Assembly: GCF_001570365.1 (NCBI RefSeq)
Contig: NZ_BBYK01000039.1
Location: forward strand, 186,001 to 250,000
Direction of reading: 5' to 3'
Source of the DNA: Microtetraspora fusca
GTDB taxonomy: Bacteria > Actinomycetota > Actinomycetes > Streptosporangiales > Streptosporangiaceae
Length of the DNA stretch: 64,000 nucleotides
In this document: in pieces, positions 24,803 to 33,853 of the stretch
Layout: each line of letters starts with the position of its first letter
How positions within the stretch are numbered: the first letter of the stretch is position 1
Program-made: the position numbers and the translations under genes
Notes under the pieces: generated by a model
Seen by the model: only the letters and a program-made list of their open reading frames with translations
Told to the model about the DNA's origin: nothing
Databases searched by the model: none

Positions 24803-25720
24803 ATGCGAGTGGCGTTCGTCGGCAAGGGCGGCAGCGGCAAAACGACGTTGTCGTCGCTTTTCGCGAGATATGCCGCGCAGATCGGCACAGTCGTCGCCAT
24901 CGACGCCGACATCAACCAGCACCTCGGCCTGGTGCTCGGCGCGGCCACGACGCCGCGCCCGCTCGGCGGGATGATCGGCGAGATCAAGGAGTACCTCCGG
25001 GGCGACAACCCCCGGATCCGCGACGCCGCCTCGATGGTGAAGACCACCCCACCCGGCCGGGGCTCCCGGCTGATCCGGCTGGACGACCCGTTCTTCCCGT
25101 CGGTGCGGGTCGAGGGCGTCGCGCTGATGGTCACCGGCCCGTTCGAGGAGGAGGACCTCGGCGTCGCCTGCTACCACTCCAAGGTGGGAGCCGTCGAGCT
25201 CTACCTCAACCACCTCGTTGACGACCAGGGCGAGTACGTCGTCGTCGACATGACCGCCGGGGCCGACTCCTTCGCCTCGGGGCTGTTCACCCGGTTCGAC
25301 GTCACGTTCCTGGTCGCCGAGCCGACCAGGCAGGGCGTGAGCGTCTACCGGCAGTACCGCGATCACGCGGCCGACTTCGGCGTCGCCCTCGCCGTCGTCG
25401 GCAACAAGGTTCAGGATCAGCGCGACGTCGACTTCCTGCGCGAGCACGTGGGAGACGACCTGCTCGCCTGGTTCGGGCACTCGCCCGCCGTTCGCGCGCT
25501 GGAACAGGGGCGCCCGTTCACGCTGGACGACCTGTCGGGCGACGACCACGACGCGCTCGCCATGCTGCTGAAGCGGGTCGACGCGCAGCCCAAGGACTGG
25601 CGGAGGTTCGGCACGCAGGCGGCGGAGTTCCACCTGCGCAACGCCCGGGCGTGGGCCGACCGCGCCACCGGCGAGGACCTCTCCACCCAGATCGATCCGG
25701 AGTTCGTGTACGGCCCCTAG
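24803..25720 (+). CDS. ParA/CooC/MinD-type P-loop ATPase, possibly metal-related
   Basis: The 305-residue protein starts at ATG 24803 behind AAGGAGGGC. It has the deviant Walker A GKGGSGKTT (7-15), switch I DADINQH and a Walker B-like region VVVDMTAGADSFASGL, with a nucleotide-base-recognition segment VVGNKVQDQRD. The fold is that of CooC (nickel insertion into CO dehydrogenase), nitrogenase iron protein and MinD. No CO dehydrogenase or hydrogenase gene is nearby. The Zur-box-like site overlapping its promoter suggests a role under zinc starvation, which I infer from the operator alone. Confidence 0.85.
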   Translation: MRVAFVGKGGSGKTTLSSLFARYAAQIGTVVAIDADINQHLGLVLGAATTPRPLGGMIGEIKEYLRGDNPRIRDAASMVKTTPPGRGSRLIRLDDPFFPSVRVEGVALMVTGPFEEEDLGVACYHSKVGAVELYLNHLVDDQGEYVVVDMTAGADSFASGLFTRFDVTFLVAEPTRQGVSVYRQYRDHAADFGVALAVVGNKVQDQRDVDFLREHVGDDLLAWFGHSPAVRALEQGRPFTLDDLSGDDHDALAMLLKRVDAQPKDWRRFGTQAAEFHLRNARAWADRATGEDLSTQIDPEFVYGP

Positions 25721-25825
25721 CCCGGCAACTTGTCGCCTCCGCGACATCTGGAGGCGCGTCCTCCCGGCCTAGCGTCACGCTCTGAGGCAGGCCAGTCCTT
25801 TTCATCCCTTTCGAGAGGAGAAATC

Positions 25826-26212
25826 ATGTCCCTGACCGTTTCCACCGAACTGCTCGACCAGGCCCGCACCGGCGAGGTCGACGACGCCGCGTTCGTCGCG
25901 TGCGTCCGCGACTCGCTGCCGTACGCGTGGTCCGTCATCAGCGGCCTGGCCGAACAGCGCGACCGCTCCGGCGCCGAGTTCGCCGACAACGAGGTGCCCC
26001 CGCCGGACGAGGCCGCCCGCGGCCAGTTGCTGCGCTGCCTGGCCAGCGACGCGATGCGCGGCGCGCTCGAACGCCACTTCGGCGTACGGCTCGCCTTCCA
26101 GAACTGCCATCGCGTCGCGGTGTTCCACCCCGCGGCCGCCGAGGCGTACGACGAGTTCGTGACGCCCCGGGCCCAGATCCTCAACCAGAAGCCCGAACTC
26201 GTCGACTGCTGA
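25826..26212 (+). CDS. conserved actinobacterial protein of unknown function
   Basis: The 128-residue protein starts at ATG 25826 behind GAGAGGAG. It begins MSLTVSTELLDQARTGEVDD, with FADNEVPPPDEAARGQLLRC, LERHFGVRLAFQNCHRVAVF and the ending LNQKPELVDC. The text is familiar from streptomycete hypothetical proteins, but I know no function. It is cytosolic, without signal or membrane helices; Cys residues cluster in conserved-looking positions. Upstream, TGTCGC-CTCC-GCGACA (25731-25746) is a perfect inverted repeat and TAGCGT (25770) a possible -10. Confidence 0.8.
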   Translation: MSLTVSTELLDQARTGEVDDAAFVACVRDSLPYAWSVISGLAEQRDRSGAEFADNEVPPPDEAARGQLLRCLASDAMRGALERHFGVRLAFQNCHRVAVFHPAAAEAYDEFVTPRAQILNQKPELVDC

Positions 26213-26232
26213 CGGGGACGATCGGGCGGCGG

Positions 26233-26901
26233 TCAGCCGAAGAGGGAGAGCTGGCCCTCTCCGGCGAGGGCGTTGCGGTGCCGCTTGAGATGCCGCCACT
26301 TCGGCAGGTCGTCCATGTACGACCACGACAGGCGGTGGTGGGGCGTGGGCCCGAGCTCCGCCAGCGCCTCCTGGTGCGCGGGTGAGGGATACCCGGCGTT
26401 GTCGGCGAAGCCGTACTCGTCGTAGCCGAGCGAGGCCATGAGCGCGTCCCGCCGGACCTTGGCGATCACGGACGCGGCCGCGACGGACACGCAGGAGAGG
26501 TCGGCCTTCGTCTGGCACCGCACCGCCCAGGGCGAACCGAGGTAGTCGTGCTTGCCGTCCAGGATCACCGCGCCGGGCCGCTCGGGCAGTTCCGCGAGCG
26601 CCCGGCGCGCGGCGCGGCACAGCGCCTCGGTCATGCCCAGCGTGTCGATCTCCTCGACCGACGCCTCGCCGTACCCGATGCCGACGGCCCACGCCTCGAT
26701 CTCGGCGACGAGGGCGGTACGGCGGGCGGGGGTCAGCAGCTTGGAGTCGGTGAGGCCGTCCGGCGGCGGCGACATGTCGGTCACCACGGCGCAGACCGCG
26801 ACCGGGCCGGCCCAGGAGCCGCGGCCCACCTCGTCGACGCCGGCGACCGTACGCGCTCCGGAGGAGCACAGAAGCCGCTCCAGATCATAAGTTGGACTCA
26901 C
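26233..26901 (-). CDS. rnhB: ribonuclease HII
   Basis: The 222-residue nuclease removes RNA from RNA-DNA hybrids and misincorporated ribonucleotides. The signature [14 protein letters not shown] carries the catalytic Asp-Glu pair, followed by [18 protein letters not shown] (third acidic residue) and [14 protein letters not shown]. The C-terminal ends in QLSLFG, a PIP-like motif that could bind the beta clamp. The stop lies 20 bases from the preceding convergent gene, and the start is one base from the next gene's stop. Confidence 0.95.
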   Translation of the reverse strand: MSPTYDLERLLCSSGARTVAGVDEVGRGSWAGPVAVCAVVTDMSPPPDGLTDSKLLTPARRTALVAEIEAWAVGIGYGEASVEEIDTLGMTEALCRAARRALAELPERPGAVILDGKHDYLGSPWAVRCQTKADLSCVSVAAASVIAKVRRDALMASLGYDEYGFADNAGYPSPAHQEALAELGPTPHHRLSWSYMDDLPKWRHLKRHRNALAGEGQLSLFG

Positions 26902-26902
26902 A

Positions 26903-27856
26903 TCAGGACAAGCTACTGTCCCGGTCGCGGGACACGCGTAGATAGCCGAGATCGGCGGCGAGATAGCGGGCGGCCACGTGGAGAGCGCGCAGCGTGGCCG
27001 CCACCGAGGGCCGCTGAACGCTCGACTCCCGGGCCACCGCGTACACCCGGCGCTCGATCGGCGAGCCGGGGAACTCCCGTACCACGACGCCCCGCACGCC
27101 GGCCGCGAGCGCGAGGGCGGGCACGGCGGCGATGCCGATGCCCTTGGCCACGAGACTGAGGATCGTGCCGAGCCCCTCGAACTCCCAGGCGATCGGGGGC
27201 AGCCCGCCCACGTCGGCGAGCAGCCGGTCGACGGCGGTGCGGGACGGCTCGCCGTCGGGTGTGGCCATCCACGACTCCTCGCGCAACGCGGCCAGATCGA
27301 CCGGCACCGAGGTGTCGGCCATCGGGTGGCGGCGCGGCACGACGAGCACCAGAGGGTCGGTGAGCAGGGGGAACGCCTTCAACGTCGCCTGGCCGTGCAC
27401 GCGTCCCCACCAGTCATCCACCAGGGCGATGTCCACCTCGCCCGACTCGACCTCGCGCAGCCCCCGTCCGGAACGGCTCTGCCGCAGCCGCAGCGACAGC
27501 TTCCGGTGACGCCGCAGCGACTGGGCGAGCGCGGGCGCGAAGGCCACCGCGGCGGTCGGGAAGGCGGTGACCACGACCCTCCCTGAGGGGGTGGACGCCT
27601 GCGCGGACAGCTCCGACTCCGCCGTCTCGACCATGGCGAGGATGCGCTCGGCGTGCGCGACCAGCCGCCGGCCGGCGTCGGTGAGCTCGGCGCTGCGGGA
27701 CGTGCGGTCGATCAGGACCGCCCCGGCCTCCCGTTCCAGCGCGGCGAGTTGCTGCGAGACCGCCGACGCGCTGTAGCCCAGGGACGACGCGGTGGCCGCG
27801 ATGCTCCCCCTCCTGGCGAACTCACAAATCAAGATCAATCGCCTTAAGTCGAGCAT
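26903..27856 (-). CDS. LysR-family transcriptional regulator
   Basis: The 317-residue protein has an N-terminal winged helix ([58 protein letters not shown]) and a LysR effector domain ([43 protein letters not shown]). It diverges from the aminotransferase gene at 28006 with 149 bases between, the usual layout for LysR control of the divergent gene. It ends one base before rnhB begins on the same strand. Confidence 0.9.
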   Translation of the reverse strand: MLDLRRLILICEFARRGSIAATASSLGYSASAVSQQLAALEREAGAVLIDRTSRSAELTDAGRRLVAHAERILAMVETAESELSAQASTPSGRVVVTAFPTAAVAFAPALAQSLRRHRKLSLRLRQSRSGRGLREVESGEVDIALVDDWWGRVHGQATLKAFPLLTDPLVLVVPRRHPMADTSVPVDLAALREESWMATPDGEPSRTAVDRLLADVGGLPPIAWEFEGLGTILSLVAKGIGIAAVPALALAAGVRGVVVREFPGSPIERRVYAVARESSVQRPSVAATLRALHVAARYLAADLGYLRVSRDRDSSLS

Positions 27857-28005
27857 CGGTTTTCCTTACTCCTACCACCGAAAAGCCTCGCTTGTGCTGA
27901 TGCCTATACCCAACCACTCTGGGAACGTTCCGAACACACCGGGCCTATCCGGCGATTCTCTAAAACGGGATGAGGGCCGCCGGAATCCCAGGAAAGGCAA
28001 CCCCA

Positions 28006-29298
28006 ATGAATGTCACCCTGTCGGCCACGCTGGCGGCCAACGAGGACATCGAGCGAAGACGCCGCGCCGGGCAGCGAGTGCTCCACCTCGCCTTCGGCGA
28101 AGCCGGCCTGCCGGTCCACCCCGAGCTCCGCCGCAGGTTGTCCGAGGCCGGCGGCAGCAACAGCTACGGGCAGGTGGCCGGATCCCCCGAGCTGCGCGAG
28201 GCCGTCGCCGGCTACTGGTCGCGCCGCGGCCTGCCGACCGACCCCGGCCTCGTCGCGTGCGGCCCCGGCAGCAAGGCGCTCCTCTTCGGGCTCATGCTCG
28301 CGCTGGGCGGCGACATCGTGCTTCCCAGGCCGAGCTGGGTCAGCTACGCCGCGCAGGCCGAGATCATCGGCGTCCGCCCGATCATGGTCCCGGCGCCCCC
28401 CGGCGAGGGTGGGGTGCCCGACCCCGATCTGGTCGCCTCCGCCGTCCTGCACGCGCGGGCGCAGGGCCGTACGGTGACGGCGCTGCTGGTCACGCTGCCC
28501 GACAACCCGACCGGCCGGCTGGCCCGCCCCGAGACGGTACGGCGTCTCGCCGAGCTGGCCCGAAGCCTCGACCTGACCATCATCTCGGACGAGATCTACC
28601 GCGACCTCGTCCACGACCCGGTCGCGGCGTACACCAGCCCGGCCGAGATCGCGCCCGAGCGCACGATCATCACCAGCGGGCTGAGCAAGAGCCTGGCGCT
28701 CGGGGGCTGGCGCATCGGCGTGGCCCGGCTGGTCGACCACCACCTGCGCGACCGGCTGCTCGCGGTGGCCAGCGAGATCTGGTCCAGCGCGGCGGCCCCG
28801 GTCCAGCACGCGGCGGCGTACGCCTTCACCGAGCCGGGCGAGCTGGTCCAGCGCGTGGCGGAGAGCAGGAGGCTGCACGGGATCGTGGCCCGCGCGGTCG
28901 CCGACCGGTTCGTCAAGGCCGGGGCGTCGGTCGCGCAGCCGCAGGGCGGTTTTTACCTATATCCGGAAATTCCGGGTTTCTCGTCGTCGGCGGAGCTGAC
29001 CGCGACCCTGATCGAGGAGCACGGCATCGGCGTCCTCCCCGGCACGGCCTTCGGCGACCTGCCCGCCGCGCCGCGCGTCCGCGTCGCCACCAGCCTCCTG
29101 TACGGCGAGACCGCCGAGCAGCGGTTGGCCGCGCTGCGGGCGGACGATCCGCTCGCGCTGCCGTGGATCGCGGAGGCGCTCGACCACCTCGAACGGGCCC
29201 TCACCACCCTCGCCGAAACCCGGCATGTTCGGGGAGGTGAGGCCGCTTTCGGGGCCTCGTCACACATCACCGTGGGGGCTGCCACGCCCGCCTGGTGA
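28006..29298 (+). CDS. PLP-dependent class I/II aminotransferase
   Basis: The 430-residue fold-type I enzyme starts at ATG 28006 after CAGGAAAGG. It shows NSYGQVAGSPELREAVAGYW, LVTLPDNPTGRLARPETVRR (Asn binding PLP), IISDEIYRDLVHD (Asp-Tyr) and the PLP lysine in TSGLSKSLALGGWRIGVARL. The C-terminus contains FYLYPEIPGF and RVRVATSLLYG (substrate-carboxylate Arg). It resembles aspartate/aromatic aminotransferases; the amino donor is not predictable. The divergent LysR gene is its likely regulator. Confidence 0.9.
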   Translation: MNVTLSATLAANEDIERRRRAGQRVLHLAFGEAGLPVHPELRRRLSEAGGSNSYGQVAGSPELREAVAGYWSRRGLPTDPGLVACGPGSKALLFGLMLALGGDIVLPRPSWVSYAAQAEIIGVRPIMVPAPPGEGGVPDPDLVASAVLHARAQGRTVTALLVTLPDNPTGRLARPETVRRLAELARSLDLTIISDEIYRDLVHDPVAAYTSPAEIAPERTIITSGLSKSLALGGWRIGVARLVDHHLRDRLLAVASEIWSSAAAPVQHAAAYAFTEPGELVQRVAESRRLHGIVARAVADRFVKAGASVAQPQGGFYLYPEIPGFSSSAELTATLIEEHGIGVLPGTAFGDLPAAPRVRVATSLLYGETAEQRLAALRADDPLALPWIAEALDHLERALTTLAETRHVRGGEAAFGASSHITVGAATPAW

Positions 29299-29457
29299 TC
29301 GTTTCCAAATTTTTACTCTCCGTGGCCGCCGATCATGCCCACACTCACCGCCCTGACCTGCGGTTATACGGCTAGCCTGGATGCTTCACCGGAGGCTTCG
29401 AAAGATGTCTCCTACCATTTGGCACCGAGAGCGTACTCGAGCCCTCATCATGTGCTC

Positions 29458-30102
29458 ATGCCCGCTTTTGTCACCCTGTCCGGGCGCTCCGTGCGCCTGG
29501 AACCGCTCAGCCTCGCGGTCGTCGACGACCTCGTCGCCGCGGCGAGTGAGGACCGTTCTACCTACGCCTTCACTCGCGTTCCCGCAGGCCGGGAAGAGAT
29601 GGTCTCCTACGTGGAGGCCGCCCTGGCTGAGCAGGCGGAGGGCCGTACGCTGCCCTTCGCCATCCGGTGGCTGCACACCGACCGCGTGGTCGGTGCCACC
29701 CGTCTGATGCACCTGGAGTACTGGCAGGGCCCCATGCCCTGGCCGCCGGGCGCCAAAGGCGTGGTGGGCGAGGTCCCGTCCGTGGCGGACATCGGTTACA
29801 CCTGGCTGGCGGCGTCAGCCCAGGGCACCGGTGTCAACAGGGAGAGCAAGTTCCTGATGCTCTCCCACGCCTTCGAGACCTGGCAAGTACACCGGATCAC
29901 CCTGAAGGCAGACGTACGCAACAGCCGATCCCGGGCCGCCATCGAGGCCCTCGGCGCACGCCTGGACGGCGTGCGACGAGCGGACAGCCGAGGCGCCGAC
30001 AACACGGTCCGAGATACCGCGTACTACTCGATCCTCAGCCCTGAATGGCCGGCGGTTCGAGAACGGCTCCTGGCGAGGCTCGGCCTCGTCGTAGCCGCCT
30101 GA
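29458..30102 (+). CDS. GNAT-family N-acetyltransferase
   Basis: The 214-residue protein starts at ATG 29458 (MPAFVTLSGRSVRLEPLSLA). It resembles RimJ/RimL-type acetyltransferases that act on N-termini or small molecules: FAIRWLHTDRVVGATRLMHL, DIGYTWLAASAQGTGVNRES (acetyl-CoA loop, with GTGVN in place of the usual GTGLN) and ITLKADVRNSRSRAAIEALG. A strong terminator follows at 30137. Confidence 0.87.
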   Translation: MPAFVTLSGRSVRLEPLSLAVVDDLVAAASEDRSTYAFTRVPAGREEMVSYVEAALAEQAEGRTLPFAIRWLHTDRVVGATRLMHLEYWQGPMPWPPGAKGVVGEVPSVADIGYTWLAASAQGTGVNRESKFLMLSHAFETWQVHRITLKADVRNSRSRAAIEALGARLDGVRRADSRGADNTVRDTAYYSILSPEWPAVRERLLARLGLVVAA

Positions 30103-30136
30103 CCTTCCATCCACGGACCACCACACGAAACGACGC

Positions 30137-30163
30137 GGCCCGTCCTCTTCGCGAGGACGGGCC
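30137..30163 (+). terminator. terminator hairpin after the acetyltransferase gene
   Basis: GGCCCGTCCTC-TTCGC-GAGGACGGGCC is a perfect 11-bp stem with a five-base loop, 35 bases past the acetyltransferase stop. A short pyrimidine-rich stretch follows rather than a clear T-run. Confidence 0.7.
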
Positions 30164-30458
30164 ACGCTCGTTTCCGGGCCCAGGCCGGCGGGATCGAGGA
30201 CGGTGCGGGCGTAGCGGCGCATTTTTCCGTTCTTCCGCTTTCGAGGACGGTCCCCCGGCCGACGCCCCGCGATAAGCCGCCGTTCCTCCAGGGTTCTTTC
30301 ACCGCTCTGCCCGCCATTTGCCCCCGTCGGGAAAAGGAAGAAGTCCCCCGCCGGGCACCCCACGCCCGGGGAGGACCTCGCCATATCGCCAGAGCATGGC
30401 CGCCCCCGCAGGGGCCATGCTCGATGTCCACAGCATCACTCGCCGGACTTGTCACCCG

Positions 30459-30488
30459 ATCAACGGACAATCAACGCTTCGATTAACG
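30459..30488 (+). promoter_or_regulatory. heptamer direct repeats, candidate SARP operator
   Basis: ATCAACG (30459), ATCAACG (30470) and ATTAACG (30482) occur in the same orientation with 11- and 12-base periodicity, the pattern bound by SARP/AfsR-type DNA-binding domains. They lie upstream of a possible -35 (TTGGCC, 30505) and -10 (TATCAT, 30526) and about 90-118 bases before the SARP start codon. Autoregulation is inferred. Confidence 0.5.
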
Positions 30489-30576
30489 ACTCGGACGCTC
30501 CCTATTGGCCCGGTCTTCGCGCATCTATCATTTGGGCAGGAAACTTCCCATTGAATATGCGTATGGAGACGACGTA

Positions 30577-33567
30577 ATGGCAGGTCGCGCCACCGGGGAC
30601 GGTCTGCGCTTCGCGATCCTCGGCCCCGTCCTCGCCTGGCGCGACGGGATCGAGCTCGATCTCGGCACGCCCCTGCAACGTTCCATCCTCGCGATGCTGC
30701 TGCTCAGGCAAGGCCACCCCGTCACACCGGACGAGATGATCGACGGCATCTGGGGCGAGGAGGCGCCACCCCGGGCCCTCGGAGCGCTGCGGACATACGT
30801 GTCGCGGCTGCGCACCGTCCTGGAACCCGGCCGCTCGCCGCGGACCCCGCCCGAGTTGATCACCTCTGTGGGCCGCGGCTACGCGCTGGTCCTCGGCGCG
30901 AGCGGGCTGGACCTCGCCGACTTCCAGCGCCGCGCCGCCTCCGCCGACGCCGCCCGGCAGGCCGGACGTACGCGCGACGCGGCGGAGGCGCTGCGCGCGG
31001 CCCTCGGCCTGTGGGCCGGAGAGCCGCTGGCCGGCGCGGTCGGACCGTACGCCGAGCGGCAGCGGGACCGGCTGGCCGAGCGGCGGATGACCGCCGTCGA
31101 GACCCTGATGGACCTCGACCTGGAGCTCGGACGGCACGCCGACGTCGTGTCCGAGCTGGTCGCGCTCACCGCCGACCATCCGCTGCGCGAGCGGCCGCGC
31201 GCCCAGCTCATGCTGGCCTACTACCGCTGCGGACGGCAGGCGGACGCCCTGGCGGTGTTCACCGAGACCAGGCAGGCGCTGATCGACGAGCTCGGCATCG
31301 AGCCCGGCGCCGACCTGACCACCCTGCACCGGCGCATCCTCGCCGCCGACCCGGCGCTGTCCATCGCCACGCCGTCCTTCGCGGAGACCTCCGACGCGAC
31401 GCCGGAGGCGGCGAGCGGGAAGCCGGCCGCGGAACAGGGAGCGGCCGTCGAGATGCCGCGGCCCGCCCAGCTCCCGGCCGCCGTCACCGACTTCACCGGG
31501 CGCGCCGCGCTGGTCAGCCGGCTGCTCGCGCTGCTCGCCGAGGACGAGGGCGTGCCGGTCGCGGCCATGTCCGGCATCGGCGGCGTGGGCAAGACCGCGC
31601 TCGCCGTCCACGTCGCCCATCTCGCCCAGGACCTGTTCCCCGACGGCCAGCTCTACGCCGACCTGCGCGGCTACGGCGCGGAGCCGACGCCGCCCGAGAC
31701 GGCGCTGGTCGCCTTCCTGCGCGCGCTCGGCATCCCGGTCGACGTCATCCCTGACGGCCTGGCCGAGCGGTCCGCGCTGTTCCGCTCGCTGCTGGCCGAG
31801 CGTCGCATGCTCGTCCTGCTGGACAACGCGCGCGACGCCGAGCAGGTCGAGCACCTCCTGCCCGGGTCGGCCGGGTGTGCCGCCGTCATCACCAGCAGGG
31901 GCAAACTGGCCGACCTGCCCTCGGCCCGGCTCGTCGACCTCGATGTGCTGGAACCCGACGAGGCGCTGTCGCTGTTCGCCGCCGTCGCCGGCCCCGACCG
32001 GGTCCGGGCCGAGCGGGCCGCCGCCATGGACGTGGTCGCCGCCTGCGGCTTCCTGCCGCTCGCCGTACGCATCGTGGCGGCCAGGCTCGCCGCCCGTCCC
32101 TCGTGGACGGTCGCCTCGCTCGTCCCCCGGCTCGCCGACGAGCGCCGCCGCCTCGACGAGCTCAAGATCGGCAACCTCGCCGTGTCCGCCACCTTCGCCC
32201 TCGGGTACGGCCAGCTCGACCCGCAGCAGGCGCGGGCCTTCCGGCTGCTCTCCCTGCCCACCGGATCGGACATCTCCGCCCTCGCGGCCGCGGCCGTCCT
32301 GGACATGCCGCAGGGTCCGGCCGAGGACCTGCTGGAGTCACTCGTCGACGCGAGCCTGCTCGAAGCCCCCGCGCCGGGGCGGTATCGGTTCCACGACCTG
32401 CTCAAGCTGTTCGCCCGCAGGCAGGCCGAGGACGCCGAGGAGCCCGCCGAGCGGACGGCCGCGCGGCGCCGCCTGCTCGGCTTCTATCTCGCCTCGGCCA
32501 GGTCCGCACACCGGCTGGCCTACGAGGGGAGCGCGATCGCCGACGCCCTCACCGACATCGGGGTGCCCGGCCACACGTTCTCCTCCGCCGACGAGTCGGT
32601 CGCCTGGCTGTCGGTCGAGGCCGAGGACCTGTTCGCCGCGATCGGCCAGGCCGTCGAGTCCGAGAGCCTGCTGCTGCCCGCCGCCGACCTGCTGCTCGCG
32701 ATGGAGCCGCTGCTGGAGTCCGGCACGAGCAGCCGGGAGTTCGAGCAGCGGACCCGGGCCGTCCTCGCCGCCGCCCGGCGGGCCGGTGAGCGGCACGGCG
32801 AGATCCGCTGCCGCTACGTCCTCGGCCGCGTCCTGTTCGGGATGAACCGGCTGGACGAGGCGGAGCGCCAGTTCCAGGAGGCGCGCGCGCTTTCCCTGGA
32901 GACCGGCGACCACATCGTGCTCGGCGAGACGTACAACGCGCTCGCGGTGGTCGCGGGCCGCCTGCGCCGCCACACCGAGGCCCTGGAATGGTTCGGCCGG
33001 GCGACCGAGGTCTACCGCGAGGTCGGCAACCCGGCGGGCGAGGCCCTCGTGCTGAGCTACTCCGCCCGCGACCATCTCGGACTCGGGCACGTCGAGGAGG
33101 CCATCGCCGCGTCCGAGCGCGGCCTGGCCATCTTCACGGAGATCGGCAGCGGCGCCGGCGTGGCGCGGGCCCGCTACCACCTCGGCATCGTCCTGTCCTA
33201 CGTCGGCAGGCTCAACGAGGCGGTCGTCCACCACGCCGAGTGCCTGAACTTCTTCCGCGCGAGCGACCAGCGGGTGTGGGAGCAGCGGGTCTGCTACCGC
33301 CTGGCCGCGACGTTCATCGCCGCCGGGCGCTTCGCCGAGGCGTCCCGGCACGCCGAGCGCGCCCTCTCCGTCAGTCGCGAGATCACCCACCCGTACGGCG
33401 AGGCGCAGTCGCTGACCGCGCTCGGCAAGGCGCAGTGCGGCATGGGCGACAAGGCGCGGGGCAGGGAGGCGCTAGAGAAGGCTCTCGGGCTCTTCATCCG
33501 GCTCGGCTCCCCCGAGGCCGACGACGTCCGCGCCCTCCTCCTGGACCTCGACCGGGTCGACGCCTAG
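30577..33567 (+). CDS. AfsR-type SARP transcriptional regulator (SARP/BTAD, NB-ARC, TPR)
   Basis: The 996-residue protein starts at ATG 30577 behind GGAG. An OmpR-like DNA-binding domain (about 8-100: RFAILGPVLAWRDGIELDLG, LRTYVSRLRTVLEPG) is followed by a bacterial transcriptional activation domain (about 108-255: LDLADFQRRAASADAARQAG, MLAYYRCGRQADALAVFTET). An NB-ARC ATPase starts near 300 with P-loop GIGGVGKTAL (about 331-340) and MLVLLDNARDAEQV. TPR repeats fill the C-terminus (about 690-990). Such regulators activate secondary-metabolite or morphological genes; no large biosynthetic cluster is adjacent, so the target is unknown. The upstream heptamer repeats suggest self-control. Confidence 0.93.
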   Translation: MAGRATGDGLRFAILGPVLAWRDGIELDLGTPLQRSILAMLLLRQGHPVTPDEMIDGIWGEEAPPRALGALRTYVSRLRTVLEPGRSPRTPPELITSVGRGYALVLGASGLDLADFQRRAASADAARQAGRTRDAAEALRAALGLWAGEPLAGAVGPYAERQRDRLAERRMTAVETLMDLDLELGRHADVVSELVALTADHPLRERPRAQLMLAYYRCGRQADALAVFTETRQALIDELGIEPGADLTTLHRRILAADPALSIATPSFAETSDATPEAASGKPAAEQGAAVEMPRPAQLPAAVTDFTGRAALVSRLLALLAEDEGVPVAAMSGIGGVGKTALAVHVAHLAQDLFPDGQLYADLRGYGAEPTPPETALVAFLRALGIPVDVIPDGLAERSALFRSLLAERRMLVLLDNARDAEQVEHLLPGSAGCAAVITSRGKLADLPSARLVDLDVLEPDEALSLFAAVAGPDRVRAERAAAMDVVAACGFLPLAVRIVAARLAARPSWTVASLVPRLADERRRLDELKIGNLAVSATFALGYGQLDPQQARAFRLLSLPTGSDISALAAAAVLDMPQGPAEDLLESLVDASLLEAPAPGRYRFHDLLKLFARRQAEDAEEPAERTAARRRLLGFYLASARSAHRLAYEGSAIADALTDIGVPGHTFSSADESVAWLSVEAEDLFAAIGQAVESESLLLPAADLLLAMEPLLESGTSSREFEQRTRAVLAAARRAGERHGEIRCRYVLGRVLFGMNRLDEAERQFQEARALSLETGDHIVLGETYNALAVVAGRLRRHTEALEWFGRATEVYREVGNPAGEALVLSYSARDHLGLGHVEEAIAASERGLAIFTEIGSGAGVARARYHLGIVLSYVGRLNEAVVHHAECLNFFRASDQRVWEQRVCYRLAATFIAAGRFAEASRHAERALSVSREITHPYGEAQSLTALGKAQCGMGDKARGREALEKALGLFIRLGSPEADDVRALLLDLDRVDA

Positions 33568-33703
33568 GTCGGCGGGCACGCCGACGTTCGGATCGATCCG
33601 CAGATCGTCGTCCAGGTGCGTCATGCGGACGTGATTGATCACCCTCGACCACTTTCATCAGGGGGAGCCTCGCGGCGGACAGAAGACCCGGCCGGCCGCC
33701 TGA

Positions 33704-33751
33704 CCGCCACCTGGCGCAGGGGGCCCGGTTATCCGGAGCGCCAGGTGACGG
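33704..33751. terminator. bidirectional hairpin between convergent genes
   Basis: CCGCCACCTGGCGC (33704-33717) and GCGCCAGGTGACGG (33738-33751) are inverted repeats matching at 13 of 14 positions around a 20-base loop that itself contains CCGG-TTAT-CCGG. Lying between the convergent ends of the SARP and methyltransferase genes, it probably terminates transcription from both sides. Confidence 0.55.
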
Positions 33752-33853
33752 CTCGCCGCCTATCTCGACGGCCGGCCGGGTGGCGACCCGGATCTCGAAC
33801 CCCCCAGATCCGAGTCGACGCCCCCAGGGTGGCGACCCGGGGTCAACATCGGA

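Larger units (their letters stand above)
30103..30576. other. 474-base intergenic region upstream of the SARP gene
   Basis: This stretch carries the terminator at 30137-30163, an inverted repeat GAGCATGGCC/GGCCATGCTC (30392-30401 and 30413-30422), the SARP-like direct repeats at 30459-30488 and a likely promoter with -10 TATCAT (30526-30531). No gene is visible. Confidence 0.6.

Noticed and set aside
33778-33840. Direct repeats GGGTGGCGACCCGG (33778-33791 and near 33827-33840)
   Set aside because: Two short copies 49 bases apart without array structure or att features; probably chance in GC-rich DNA.
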